From Streptomyces sp. NBC_00425 (lineage in GTDB: Bacteria; Actinomycetota; Actinomycetes; Streptomycetales; Streptomycetaceae): a DNA stretch of 64,000 nt. A program made the position numbers and the translations under genes. The notes under the pieces are model-generated. The model saw only the letters and a list, made by a program, of their open reading frames with translations. It was not told the DNA's origin and ran no database searches. Positions 44,532-53,442 of this stretch are shown piece after piece. Every line of letters starts with the position of its first letter. The stretch's first letter is position 1. The stretch is taken from NCBI RefSeq assembly GCF_036030735.1, contig NZ_CP107928.1, positions 6,696,001 to 6,760,000 on the forward strand. The letters run 5' to 3'.

Positions 44532-46081
44532 CGCGTTACCTCTTTGTCCTTCGTCATCTGACGCATCAGCACTTCCTGCGTGGCCTCGGCCCGCGGGAAC
44601 TCGCCCGTGAGCCGTCCGGCGGCCATCGTGTAGATGCGGTCGCACATGCCGAGCAGTTCCGGCAGCTCGGAGGAGATGAAGACGACCGCCTTGCCCTGGG
44701 CGGCCAGCTGGTCGATGACCGTGTAGATCTCGAACTTGGCGCCGACGTCGATACCGCGCGTCGGTTCGTCCAGGATCAGCACGTCAGGACCCGCGAAGAT
44801 CCACTTGCTGAGGACGACCTTCTGCTGGTTGCCGCCGGACAGCTTGCCCACCGGCTCGAAGACGGTCGGAGCCTTGATGTTCATCGACTTGCGGAAGCCC
44901 TCGGAGACCTGCCGCTCCTCGTGCTCGTCGACGACGCCCCGCTTCGCGACCTTGTTCAGGGCGGTCAGCGAGATGTTGCGGTTGATCGTGTCGATGAGGT
45001 TGAGGCCGTAGTGCTTGCGGTCCTCGGTGACGTACGCGATCCCGTGGCCGATGGCCTCGGCGACCGTCTTCGTACGGATCTCCTTGCCGTCCTTGAGGAC
45101 GGTGCCGCCCGCGTGCCGGCCGTAGGCGCGTCCGAAGACGCTCATGGCGAGCTCGGTGCGGCCCGCGCCCATCAGGCCGGCGATACCGACGATCTCCCCG
45201 CGGCGCACCTGGATCGACACGTCGTCGACCACCTTGCGCTGCTGGTCGATCGGGTGGTGCACGGTCCAGTCGCGGATCTCCAGGGCCGGAGCCGCGTCCT
45301 TCTCCGCCGCCTCGTGCGGGGTGCGCTCGGGGAAGCGGTGGTCGAGGTCGCGGCCGACCATGCCGCTGATGATCCGGTCCTCGGTCGTCTCCGCCGACTT
45401 CACGTCGAGCGTCTCGATGGAGTGCCCGTCGCGGATGATCGTCACCGAGTCCGCGACCTTGCGGATCTCGTTGAGCTTGTGGGAGATGATGATCGAGGTG
45501 ATGCCCTGCTTCTTCAGCTCCAGGATCAGGTCCAGGAGCTTGCCGCTGTCCTCGTCGTTCAGCGCCGCGGTGGGCTCGTCGAGGATGAGCAGCTTCACCT
45601 TCTTGGAGAGCGCCTTCGCGATCTCCACGAGCTGCTGCTTGCCGACGCCGATGTCGGCGACGCGGGTCTCCGGGTGGTCGCCGAGACCCACCCGCCGCAG
45701 CAGCTCCGTGGCGTGCCGCAGGGTCTCCCGCCAGTCGATGAACCCGCCCTTGGCGTGTTCGTTGCCGAGGAAGATGTTCTCCGCCAGGGAGAGGTACGGC
45801 GACAGCGCCAGCTCCTGGTGGATGATCACAATGCCGTGCTGCTCGCTCGCCCGGATGTCCTTGAACCGGACGACCTCCCCCTCGAAGAGGATGTCGCCGT
45901 CGTAGCTGCCGTGGGGATGGACGCCGGAGAGCACCTTCATCAAGGTGGACTTTCCGGCGCCGTTCTCACCGCAGATGGCATGGACCTCGCCCTGACGGAC
46001 GGTCAATGAGACGTCTGACAGCGCCTTGACGCCGGGAAAGGTCTTGACGATCGAGCGCATTTCCAGGACGGGTCCCGCCAT
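44528..46081 (-). CDS. mmsA: Sugar ABC transporter ATP-binding protein (MmsA/GguA type)
   Basis: 517 residues from ATG 46081 with GGAAGG upstream. Two ATPase halves are present. The first has [19 protein letters not shown] (Walker A), [29 protein letters not shown] (a variant signature and Walker B). The second has [20 protein letters not shown] (degenerate Walker A), [15 protein letters not shown] and [17 protein letters not shown]. This asymmetric layout is typical of CUT2 importers. It energises uptake of the sugar captured by the ChvE-like protein. Confidence 0.93.
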   Translation of the reverse strand: MAGPVLEMRSIVKTFPGVKALSDVSLTVRQGEVHAICGENGAGKSTLMKVLSGVHPHGSYDGDILFEGEVVRFKDIRASEQHGIVIIHQELALSPYLSLAENIFLGNEHAKGGFIDWRETLRHATELLRRVGLGDHPETRVADIGVGKQQLVEIAKALSKKVKLLILDEPTAALNDEDSGKLLDLILELKKQGITSIIISHKLNEIRKVADSVTIIRDGHSIETLDVKSAETTEDRIISGMVGRDLDHRFPERTPHEAAEKDAAPALEIRDWTVHHPIDQQRKVVDDVSIQVRRGEIVGIAGLMGAGRTELAMSVFGRAYGRHAGGTVLKDGKEIRTKTVAEAIGHGIAYVTEDRKHYGLNLIDTINRNISLTALNKVAKRGVVDEHEERQVSEGFRKSMNIKAPTVFEPVGKLSGGNQQKVVLSKWIFAGPDVLILDEPTRGIDVGAKFEIYTVIDQLAAQGKAVVFISSELPELLGMCDRIYTMAAGRLTGEFPRAEATQEVLMRQMTKDKEVTR

Positions 46082-46113
46082 GGTCGTGCCTTCCAATCCG
46101 TAAGGTTCGACGC

Positions 46114-47220
46114 TTACTTGAGCTGGTCCGCGGTGTAGTAGCCGCCGTCGACGAGCTCCTTCTGGTAGTTCGTCTTGTCGACGCTCACCGGCTGCAGCAG
46201 GTAGGCGGGGACGACCTTGGTGCCGTTGTCGTACGACTTGGTGTCGTTGATCTCGGGCTTCTTGCCGTTCAGGGTGGCGTCGACCATGTCCGTGGCGACC
46301 TGGGCGAGCTTGCGGAGGTCCTTGTAGACGGTCATCGACTGCTGGCCGGCGATGATCGACTTCACGGAGGCGAGCTCGGCGTCCTGACCGCTGATGACCG
46401 GCAGGGGCTTGGCGGCGGTGCCGTAGCCGTCCGACTTCAGCGCGGCGATGATGCCGATGGAGATGCCGTCGTAGGGCGAGAGCACGGCGTCGACCTTGCC
46501 GCTCTTGTACGACGAGGTGAGGATGTCCTCCATGCGCTTCTGGGCGGTGGCGCCGTCCCAGCGCAGGGTGGTGACCTGGGTCATCGCGGTCTGGCCGGAC
46601 TTGACGACGAGCTTCTTGCTGTCGATGTACGGCTTGAGCACGCTCATCGCACCGTTGAAGAAGTACTTGGTGTTGTTGTCGTCGTTGGAGCCGGCGAAGA
46701 GCTCGATGTTGAAGGGGCCCTTGCCGGACGCCAGGCCCAGCTTGTCCACCAGGTAGGTGGCCTGGAGCTTGCCGACCTTCTCGTTGTCGAAGGACGCGTA
46801 GTAGTCGACGTTCTTCGAGCCGAGGATCAGGCGGTCGTAGGAGATGACCGGGATCTTGGCGTCGGCGGCCTGCTGGAGGACGTTGTTCAGCGACTTGTTG
46901 TCGATCGCCGCGATGATCAGCGCCTTGACGCCCTGGGTGATCAGGTTCTCGATCTGCGAGACCTGCTGGTCGGGGTCGTCCTCGCCGAAGACCAGCTTGG
47001 TCTTGTAGCCCTTGGCCTTGAGGTCCTTCTCCACGTTGGCGCCGTCGGTGATCCAGCGCTCGGAGGACTTGGTCGGCATCGCGATGCCGATGGTGCCGCC
47101 CTTGGCGTCGCCCGCCTTCTCCTCACTGCCGCCTTCACCGGACTGCCCGCAGGCGGACAGGGTGAGGGCGAGGGAGGCGGCTCCGGCTATGGCGGCGAGG
47201 GCAGCTCTGCGGTTGCGCAT
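46114..47220 (-). CDS. chvE: ChvE-like sugar-binding lipoprotein
   Basis: 368 residues. ATG 47220 is preferred: AAGG lies 9 bp upstream, whereas the ATG codons at 47226 and 47229 have no spacing. Lipoprotein signal with the lipobox LSAC (about residue 24). The mature part closely follows Agrobacterium Chv[117 protein letters not shown] and [27 protein letters not shown]. ChvE binds arabinose, galactose, glucose, xylose and their acids. First gene of the operon. Confidence 0.92.
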   Translation of the reverse strand: MRNRRAALAAIAGAASLALTLSACGQSGEGGSEEKAGDAKGGTIGIAMPTKSSERWITDGANVEKDLKAKGYKTKLVFGEDDPDQQVSQIENLITQGVKALIIAAIDNKSLNNVLQQAADAKIPVISYDRLILGSKNVDYYASFDNEKVGKLQATYLVDKLGLASGKGPFNIELFAGSNDDNNTKYFFNGAMSVLKPYIDSKKLVVKSGQTAMTQVTTLRWDGATAQKRMEDILTSSYKSGKVDAVLSPYDGISIGIIAALKSDGYGTAAKPLPVISGQDAELASVKSIIAGQQSMTVYKDLRKLAQVATDMVDATLNGKKPEINDTKSYDNGTKVVPAYLLQPVSVDKTNYQKELVDGGYYTADQLK

Positions 47221-47229
47221 GATCATCAT

Positions 47230-47361
47230 CCTTGATGTGTGTGCAGGGATCGGTCTCGCGCTGGGAAGGACGCTTCCGGAGCGACGCCGGAAAGACCGAG
47301 AAGCGATGTGTGGGATTCTGCGCGCCTGTGTCGGCTTCTGTGAAGCAAGGTTTCCGGAACG
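47230..47361. promoter_or_regulatory. Promoter region of the chvE operon with TTCCGG motifs
   Basis: 132 bp. GCTTCCGGAGC (47270-47280), CGCCGGAAAG (47285-47294) and TTTCCGGAAC (47351-47360) are three related palindromic or half-palindromic sites, possibly an operator set. The last abuts the stop of the U32-like gene. Confidence 0.35.
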
Positions 47362-48333
47362 TTATGACCCGGAGTCGAACCTGTTCAGTTCACCGGGTAG
47401 TCGCGAGCCGAGGGGGGCCATGTCGCCGTCCGCCCCGTGACGTGCGAGCAGGTCGAGGGCCAGACGTCCGCGACGCACCCGTTCCCGGGCTGTGGCGAGC
47501 GCCACGTCGCGCATGTGGTGGCCGTAAGGGTAGATGCCCGGCGCCTTGGAGAGGCCGAACTTCAGGTAGAGCGGTGCGCCGCGCCGGATCAGCTCGGCGA
47601 CCTCGTACATCCGAATGTACCCGCCGAGATCGTCGGGGGCCTCGATGTACATGTCCATGGGAGCGGCCGACGCCCGCCGGATCTCCGTGAGATGATCGAG
47701 CGTCAGGTCGCTGGGCACGTTGACGGAGTCGGCGCCGAGACGCTCGTACACCGCGTACGCGGCAGGGTTGACGGGGCCGATGAGTGCCGACACCTTCAGC
47801 GTCGTGTCGGCCGGGATGACGCCTGCCGTGCGGGCGCGGTGCAGCGTCCACAGCACGCCCTCGTCGGCGACGAGCAGGCATTTGACGCCCAACTCCGTTG
47901 CCCGCAGGGCGTCTTCCACGCACCCGGCGACCGCGTCGTGCCCGCGGGCACGCAGTCCGCCGCCCCGGGAGTCGGTGCGGGTCGAGCCGCCGATGTCCCA
48001 GGTGCCGCGCGGGCCGGTGAACAGGCACAGCTCGATGTCACGCTCGGCCGTGGAGTCGACCATGTCGGTGATCTCGGCGTCGGTCAGCATCCACACGCCG
48101 CTGCCCTGGCTGATCCGGTGGATCGGCACGTCGAGGCGCGAGGCCTCTTTCAGGATGACGGCCAGCGCTTCGGGGCCCTCGCACGAAGGGACCTCGGTGC
48201 GCCAGCGACCGCCGCCCGGGAACCCGTGGGGTGAGGCGTCGGCGGGATCGAGAGCGGGCGCGCCCAGGCCGAGCGTGGCGAGCGCCTGCTCACCAGGTCG
48301 GCGAGCTGCCGTGGTGGAAGCGTCGGTGGTCAC
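47362..48333 (-). CDS. U32-peptidase-like TIM-barrel protein
   Basis: 323 residues. The fold pattern resembles peptidase U32 proteins: EVPSCEGPEALAVILKEAS, RGHDAVAGCVEDALRATELGVKCLLVADEGVLWTLHRAR, TTLKVSALIGPVNPAAYAVYERLGADSVNVPSDLTLDHLTEIRRAS and PMDMYIEAPDDLGGYIRMYEVAELIRRGAPLYLKFG. No catalytic residue set can be assigned. It lies downstream of the alcohol dehydrogenase and sugar-acid dehydratase genes on the same strand, so a metabolic role with them is more likely than proteolysis. Function unknown. Confidence 0.68.
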   Translation of the reverse strand: MTTDASTTAARRPGEQALATLGLGAPALDPADASPHGFPGGGRWRTEVPSCEGPEALAVILKEASRLDVPIHRISQGSGVWMLTDAEITDMVDSTAERDIELCLFTGPRGTWDIGGSTRTDSRGGGLRARGHDAVAGCVEDALRATELGVKCLLVADEGVLWTLHRARTAGVIPADTTLKVSALIGPVNPAAYAVYERLGADSVNVPSDLTLDHLTEIRRASAAPMDMYIEAPDDLGGYIRMYEVAELIRRGAPLYLKFGLSKAPGIYPYGHHMRDVALATARERVRRGRLALDLLARHGADGDMAPLGSRLPGELNRFDSGS

Positions 48334-48454
48334 ATGCCGTCCTTCGTGTTCGATATGTCGGTCAAGGTTCGCGGCTCAGGTCGTGCTGGGCTGGGTGTAC
48401 ACCGGCCCGGGGCGCGTCAGGACGTCCCGAGCCGGCGTACGGCTTGGCGGAGGC

Positions 48455-49459
48455 CTACGGCCTGAGCAGCACCTTGCCCACCTTCGGATCACCGGAGCCG
48501 ACCAGCTCGATGGCATCGGCGAACGCGGTCAGCGGCAGCTCGTGCGTGATGAGCGGCAGCGGATCGAGCAGCCCCGCTCCGAACACCCGGACCGTGTAGG
48601 CCCAGGCGTCCGGTGGAGCCCCGAAGACGGTGTGCACCTCCAGTTGGCGGACGACGAGGTCCGTCGGGTCGAGCCCGTCCGCACCGGGCGCCGGGATACC
48701 CGTCAGGACGAGCCGACCACCGCGCCTGAGCAGCGAGGAGGCGGTCCGCGCGGCGGTCGTGGACCCGGCGGTCTCGATGACGACGTCGATGTCGTCCGGG
48801 AGTTCCTGGTCGCTGGTGCGGAAGTCGGTGGCGCCGAACTGCCGGGAGAGCACCTCCCGGTCGCCGCCCGTGCCCACGACCAGCAGCTCGGCGGGCGAGC
48901 CGGCCTTCAGGAACTGCACGGCGAACATGCCGAGCGTCCCGGTGCCGACCACGGCCACCCTCTCGCCCGGCAGGGCGTGCGCCTTGATCGCGGCGGCCGC
49001 GACGCAGGCCGCCGGTTCCAGCAGGGCCGCCGCGGTGAGGTCGGCGTCGTCGGGAAGGGCGTGCAGCAGCCGGGCCGGCAGGGTGAGGGTGGCGGCCATC
49101 GCCCCCGGCTGTGTGAAACCGGTCTCCTCGTACCCTTCCGTGCACAGTGTCGTCGCGCCCGTGTGGCAACGGTCGCAGACCTGGCAGTTGCGAAAGCCCT
49201 CACCCACCACCTTGCGGTCGACGAGCGACGGGGGAACGCCGGCGCCGACCGCCTCGACGGTCCCCGACCATTCGTGGCCGGGGGTCACCGGGTAGCGCAC
49301 GTACCCCTCGGGCCGGTTGCCGTGGTACACCTCGCGGTCGCTGCCGCAGATGCCGGTCGCGTGGACGCGGACCAGCGCCTCGCCGGGTTCCGGCTGCCGC
49401 GGTTCGTGCGGGACGATGCGGTGCTCGCCCGGCGCCTCGACCACGACGGCTGTGCTCAC
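48455..49459 (-). CDS. Zinc-dependent sugar/polyol dehydrogenase (MDR)
   Basis: 334 residues. Zinc and NAD(P) motifs are visible: HATGICGSDREVYHGN (catalytic Cys), YPVTPGHEWSGTVEAVG (His-Glu), CQVCDRCHTGATTLC (structural zinc cysteines, three of them in C-x2-C-x2-C-x7-C spacing) and VAVVGTGTLGMFAVQFLKAG (Rossmann). EPAACVAAAAI supplies another catalytic ligand. It overlaps the dehydratase gene by 4 bp (ATGA), so the two act together. Likely oxidises galactose, arabinose or an aldonate derivative; exact substrate unknown. Confidence 0.87.
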   Translation of the reverse strand: MSTAVVVEAPGEHRIVPHEPRQPEPGEALVRVHATGICGSDREVYHGNRPEGYVRYPVTPGHEWSGTVEAVGAGVPPSLVDRKVVGEGFRNCQVCDRCHTGATTLCTEGYEETGFTQPGAMAATLTLPARLLHALPDDADLTAAALLEPAACVAAAAIKAHALPGERVAVVGTGTLGMFAVQFLKAGSPAELLVVGTGGDREVLSRQFGATDFRTSDQELPDDIDVVIETAGSTTAARTASSLLRRGGRLVLTGIPAPGADGLDPTDLVVRQLEVHTVFGAPPDAWAYTVRVFGAGLLDPLPLITHELPLTAFADAIELVGSGDPKVGKVLLRP

Positions 49460-50616
49460 TGCTCGGCGGCCTTCGGCTTGCGCTGTTCCCAGCCCTCGGC
49501 CCAGAGGTCGAAGCGCGCCTGCTGCTGCGGGAATTCGGCGGCCGCGTCCACGTCCAGCTCGACGCCGAGACCTGGCGCGTCGGAGAGGTGGAAGTAGCCG
49601 TCGATCACTTCGGGCGCGCCCTTGACGACCTTCTTGATCTCCGCGTCGGCGAAGTCGTTGAAGTGCTCGAGGATCTTGAAGTTCGGGGTGGTGAAACCGA
49701 CCTGCAGGGAGGCGGCGGTGAGGACCGGTCCGCCGACGTTGTGCGGGGCGACGAGCACGTAGTGCGCCTCGGCGGTGGCGGCGAGCTTGCGGGTCTCCCA
49801 GATACCGCCGATGTGACCGACGTCCGGCTGGATGATGTCGACGGCCTGGCTCTCGAACAGCTCGCGGAACTCGATGCGGTCGTGGATGCGCTCACCGGTG
49901 GCGACCGGGATGTCGACCTTGGCGGCGATCTTCTCCAGGGCCTTCAGGTTCTCCGGCGGGCAGGGCTCCTCCAGCCACGCGGGCTTGAAGGGCGCGAGCT
50001 CCTTGGCCAGCCGTACGGCGGTGGCGGGGGAGAAGCGGCCGTGCATCTCCAGCATCAGCTCGGCCTCCGGCCCGATGGCGTCGCGCACGGCCTCGATCAG
50101 GGAGACGGCGTACAGGCTCTCCTGGTGGTCCAGCTCGAAGTGGCCGGTGCCGAAGGGGTCGATCTTGAGTGCCCGGTAGCCGCGCTCCACGACGTCCCTG
50201 GCGGCCTTGTGGTAGGCCTCCGGGGTCCGCTCGGTGGTGTACCAGCCGTTGGCGTAGGCCTTGACCTTGTCGGTGACCTTCCCGCCGAGCAGCTGCCAGA
50301 CCGGCACGCCGAGTGCCTTGCCCTTGATGTCCCAGCAGGCCATCTCGACGACGGCGATGCCCGACATCACGATCTCGCCGGCCCGTCCGTAGTCGCCGTA
50401 CTTCATGCGGCGCGTGAGGTCCTCGACAGCGAACGGGTCGGAGCCGAGAATGTGATTGGCCTCGGCCTCCTTCAGGTAGCCGATCAGCGCGTCGGTGTGA
50501 CCCAGCATGCGGGTCTCCCCGACGCCCGTCAGGCCCTCGTCGGTGTGCACCAGGACGTAGGTCAGGTTGCGCCACGGCGTCCCGACCACATGCGTGCTGA
50601 TTCCGGTGATGCGCAC
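49456..50616 (-). CDS. Enolase-superfamily sugar-acid dehydratase (galactonate dehydratase-like)
   Basis: 386 residues from a GTG with GAAGGG upstream. Mandelate racemase subgroup signatures are RALKIDPFG (KxD), LMLEMHGRFSP (first metal-site region), WLEEPCPPEN, VATGERIHDRIEF (Glu ligand then Arg), DIIQPDVGHIGGI and VAPHNVGGPV (catalytic His). The HN pair and GERIH segment fit acid-sugar dehydratases such as D-galactonate or L-arabinonate-type enzymes rather than racemases. First gene of the group, with a TTCGAA-type site upstream. With the dehydrogenase and perhaps the SMP-30 lactonase it could form a non-phosphorylative sugar pathway. Confidence 0.86.
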   Translation of the reverse strand: MRITGISTHVVGTPWRNLTYVLVHTDEGLTGVGETRMLGHTDALIGYLKEAEANHILGSDPFAVEDLTRRMKYGDYGRAGEIVMSGIAVVEMACWDIKGKALGVPVWQLLGGKVTDKVKAYANGWYTTERTPEAYHKAARDVVERGYRALKIDPFGTGHFELDHQESLYAVSLIEAVRDAIGPEAELMLEMHGRFSPATAVRLAKELAPFKPAWLEEPCPPENLKALEKIAAKVDIPVATGERIHDRIEFRELFESQAVDIIQPDVGHIGGIWETRKLAATAEAHYVLVAPHNVGGPVLTAASLQVGFTTPNFKILEHFNDFADAEIKKVVKGAPEVIDGYFHLSDAPGLGVELDVDAAAEFPQQQARFDLWAEGWEQRKPKAAEQ

Positions 50617-50637
50617 GGAAGTAAACCCTTCGGAGCT

Positions 50638-50666
50638 GTTCGAGATTTCGTCACGCGTTCGAAATG
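50638..50666. promoter_or_regulatory. TTCGAA-type candidate operator before the sugar-acid operon
   Basis: GTTCGAGATTTCG (50638-50650) and CGTTCGAAATG (50656-50666) lie 22-50 bp upstream of the dehydratase start in an AT-rich stretch. The spacing and half-sites resemble the abfA element at 35479-35504. Confidence 0.45.
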
Positions 50667-50874
50667 CTGACCAGACAGTAAAGACCGCGTGAGCGGGGTG
50701 TCAATGGGGCGAACAGGTATCGCTTTCGACAGTTTCGATGACGCTTTCGGACTTTGGGTCGAGACGTTGTGGGGTAGGTCACTCTAGTTGACGCGCCGTA
50801 TGGCCGGTTTCCCACACAACTTTCACAGGCGCAACCGGGAACGCGCGCTTGCGGGAACTTAGTCTCTCCGCGTC

Positions 50875-51753
50875 ATGGACTACTGCCACCCGTGCCGACG
50901 GCACCTCAACGGCGCCCTCGCCTGCCCGGGGTGCGGCGCACCTGCCGAACAGCTACGCGCGTATCCGCAGGACGCGGACGGGCCGGAGCGGTACGAGCCG
51001 GAACCGGCCCGCTACGAGCCGGAACCCCACGGTGACGCGTCGGCGTACGAGACGCCCGGTGACGCGTGGGACGACCGTGCCGCTCATGACGATCGCGAAG
51101 CTTCCGGTGAGCGCGACGATTCCGGGGCCGAAAGCGTCGGGCGCGACGGAGGAGACGAGCCGCAGGGGCGGGCCGCGCGCCGCCGGGAGCAGGGCAGGGG
51201 CGGCCGACAGAGGCCCGGCGGCGCGCCCGGCGCACCGGACGCGAGTCGTCGCGACCGCAAGGCCTCCGCGCACCGCCGGCGCCGCAGGCGCGTGGTGCTG
51301 ATCGGCGTCGGCTTCGTCCTGGCGGCGGGCGGCCTGAGCCTGGCCGAGCTGGGCGTGGACGCGCCGGGCTTCTCCTCGCCGGCCGACCCGGCGGTGGCCG
51401 GCGGGGAGTCGGCCGAGGTCGACGGGTCCGCGGCGGAGTCGAGTGCGTCCGGGCGGCCCCTGGAGGACCGGTCGGACACCGGCGGGGCCTCGTCCTCCCC
51501 GGACCCCTCGGCCTCGGCCTCCGCCTCCGCCTCCGTCTCCGCGTCGGCCTCGCCGTCCCCGACGGCCGGGACCGCCACGCCGGGCCCGGACCGGGAGGCC
51601 CAGTCGGGCGCCCGCCCCGGCTCCTCCGGGTCGAAGGCCCCGTCGGACGACGACTCGGGCTCCACCCCGGCCCCCGGCGCGTCGACGCCGCCCTCGTCCC
51701 CGAAACCCTCGCCCTCGCAGACCTGCACCCGGTTCCTGTGGTGGTGCTCCTGA
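50875..51753 (+). CDS. Membrane protein with N-terminal zinc ribbon and Ser/Ala/Pro-rich tail
   Basis: 292 residues. The N-terminus MDYCHPCRRHLNGALACPGCGAPAEQLRAY holds a CxxC-CxxC zinc ribbon. Residues about 35-130 are acidic then Arg-rich, and VVLIGVGFVLAAGGLSLAELG (about 140-160) is the single membrane segment. About 130 Ser/Ala/Pro-rich residues follow outside, ending QTCTRFLWWCS with two cysteines. The layout suggests a cytoplasmic zinc ribbon with an exposed flexible tail. Conserved-looking in codon bias, but I know no function. It is divergent from the dehydratase operon. Confidence 0.75.
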   Translation: MDYCHPCRRHLNGALACPGCGAPAEQLRAYPQDADGPERYEPEPARYEPEPHGDASAYETPGDAWDDRAAHDDREASGERDDSGAESVGRDGGDEPQGRAARRREQGRGGRQRPGGAPGAPDASRRDRKASAHRRRRRRVVLIGVGFVLAAGGLSLAELGVDAPGFSSPADPAVAGGESAEVDGSAAESSASGRPLEDRSDTGGASSSPDPSASASASASVSASASPSPTAGTATPGPDREAQSGARPGSSGSKAPSDDDSGSTPAPGASTPPSSPKPSPSQTCTRFLWWCS

Positions 51754-52262
51754 GGCTGCCGCCGAGCAGTCCGGAGGCCCCGTCGATGGTTGATTCTGTG
51801 CGCAGTTGTGCGGTTGGCCAACGTGTTTGGACATCCTGTCCAGGGCTGCGTGCGGGATGTCCCCCGGGTGGTAAAAGTCGGCCGGCGAGGGCCGTCCGGC
51901 GTCCGCGCCGGCCGTGGGGGCCCGCCGTCGGGCCTCCGGCCGACATGGCTGCCGAAACCGTAAATCGGCCTCTGACCTGGCCGTATGTGTCAACGGTGTA
52001 AATCGCGTTATGGAACCGTGACGACCATTGCCCGCAATCCTCTTGACCGCCATGAATTGTTAGCGCTCACAATGACCTCCGCGTTCACCAGTCAACGCCC
52101 AACGTGGCAAGGGAGGTCGAGCGTCGTGCGCACAGCGTCCCGACTCGTCGTTTCCGTCGCTTCCGTTGGGCCCTCCGGGACCCCGGAGTGACATCCGCGG
52201 CGCGGAACACTCCGCCCGCATCGCAGGTCGTATCCACGAACGAGAGCCAAGGAGGGGCGCAC
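51754..52262. other. 509-bp region upstream of the LacI gene
   Basis: No gene is supported. 51760-51960 is plain GC-rich sequence with one long unbiased frame on each strand. 51960-52080 is AT-richer and holds the lac-like operator at 52056. The LacI leader runs from about there to 52262. Confidence 0.55.
52056..52073. promoter_or_regulatory. Operator differing by one base from the ideal symmetric lac operator core
   Basis: ATTGTTAGCGCTCACAAT. The ideal symmetric lac operator core is ATTGTGAGCGCTCACAAT. It lies 190 bp upstream of the LacI gene at 52263, with TTGACC at 52043 just before it, so autoregulation is likely. Confidence 0.68.
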
Positions 52263-53309
52263 GTGGCACACACCAGGCTTCGGCCGCCCACCATGGCCGA
52301 CGTGGCACGCCAGGCCGGCGTGTCCCACCAGACCGTGTCCCGTGTGCTGGGGGACCACCCCAACGTGCGGGAGGAGACACGGGCCAGGGTGCTCCGCGCG
52401 ATCGAGGAGATGGGCTATCGCCGTAACTTCTCCGCACGGGCCCTGGCGACCCGGCGCACCCGCACGCTCGGTGTGGTCGCTTCCGACACCACCCTCCACG
52501 GGCCGGCCAGCACGCTGTTCGCGCTCGAGGAGGCGGCACGCTCCGAGGGGTATCTCGTCTCGACGGTCAGCCTGCGCAAACTGACCATGGAGACGCTCTC
52601 CGAGGCTCTGGACCACCTCAGCGAGGGCGGGGTCGAAGGTGTCGTCGCCATCGCCCCGCAGCGGTCCGCGGTGGACGCGCTGGCCGAACTGCGCCACCCG
52701 TTCCCCGTGGTGGTCGTGGGCAGCGGTTCGGGGGTGGACATCCCGAGCGTCAGCGTCGACCAGCACCTGGGGGCGCGGCTGGCGACGGGTCATCTGCTGG
52801 CCGCCGGCCACCGCAGCGTCTGGCATCTCGCCGGGCCCGAGGACTGGCAGGAGGCGGCCGACCGGGCCGCCGGCTGGCGGGCGACCCTCGAGGAGGCGGG
52901 CGTGGAGCCGCCCATGACGCTGTGCGGCGACTGGAGTCCGCTGTCGGGCTACCGTGCGGGCCAGGAACTGGCCGGCTGGGTGGGCCGGGGGCTGACCGCG
53001 GTCTTCGCCGCCAACGACCAGATGGCGCTGGGGGTGTTGCGGGCCCTGCGGGAAGCGGGGGTCCGCACACCGCAGGACGTGGCGGTGGTCGGCTTCGACG
53101 ACATCCCGGAGTCGGAGTACTTCGCACCTCCCCTGACCACTGTCCGGCAGGACTTCGCGGCGGTGGGCAGGCGCGGCATCGCACTGCTCCTGGAGCTGAT
53201 CGAGGGCCGTCCGCCCGCCACCACGCCCCGGATCGCGATCGAACCCCAACTCGTCGTCCGCGCGAGTACGTTCCCTCAGACCGCTCAACCGGAGGGCGTG
53301 CCCCGCTGA
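52263..53309 (+). CDS. LacI-family regulator of the YtfQRT-YjfF-like importer
   Basis: 348 residues from GTG 52263 with CAAGGAGG upstream; the open frame back to 52104 crosses the leader. The helix-turn-helix MADVARQAGVSHQTVSRVLGDHPNV differs from E. coli LacI (GVSYQTVSRV) at only one recognition-helix residue. The hinge is NFSARALATRR. The sensor domain has VEGVVAIAPQRSAVDAL, VVVVGSGSGVDIPSVSVDQHLGARLATGHLLAAGHRSVWHLAGPE and AVFAANDQMALGVLRAL. It sits directly before the ABC importer genes on the same strand. Likely a repressor released by the imported sugar or its derivative. Confidence 0.9.
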   Translation: MAHTRLRPPTMADVARQAGVSHQTVSRVLGDHPNVREETRARVLRAIEEMGYRRNFSARALATRRTRTLGVVASDTTLHGPASTLFALEEAARSEGYLVSTVSLRKLTMETLSEALDHLSEGGVEGVVAIAPQRSAVDALAELRHPFPVVVVGSGSGVDIPSVSVDQHLGARLATGHLLAAGHRSVWHLAGPEDWQEAADRAAGWRATLEEAGVEPPMTLCGDWSPLSGYRAGQELAGWVGRGLTAVFAANDQMALGVLRALREAGVRTPQDVAVVGFDDIPESEYFAPPLTTVRQDFAAVGRRGIALLLELIEGRPPATTPRIAIEPQLVVRASTFPQTAQPEGVPR

Positions 53310-53350
53310 CCTACCGTCGGCCGATATGCGCAGCCGTGTGGCCGAAATTC

Positions 53351-53363
53351 CGAACAATGATCG
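53351..53363 (+). promoter_or_regulatory. 13-bp candidate operator CGAACAATGATCG
   Basis: Lies 80 bp upstream of the YtfQ-like start and 42 bp after the LacI stop, preceded by CGAAATTC. It matches the sites before the two GH43 genes (4715 and 6675). Confidence 0.5.
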
Positions 53364-53442
53364 ACAGGCTGGACGCACTGCAGCCGGTCCCCTCAAGTAC
53401 CAGCAGGTCCGTCCCCGGGCCGGCTCTTCAAAGGAGAAGAAC

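Noticed and set aside
30067..52035. A shared 15-mer, ACGACCATTGCCCGC, upstream of both the IclR (30176) and LacI (52263) genes
   Set aside because: A single 15-base match within 64 kb of skewed composition is expected by chance. It lacks symmetry and sits at unlike distances from the two starts.
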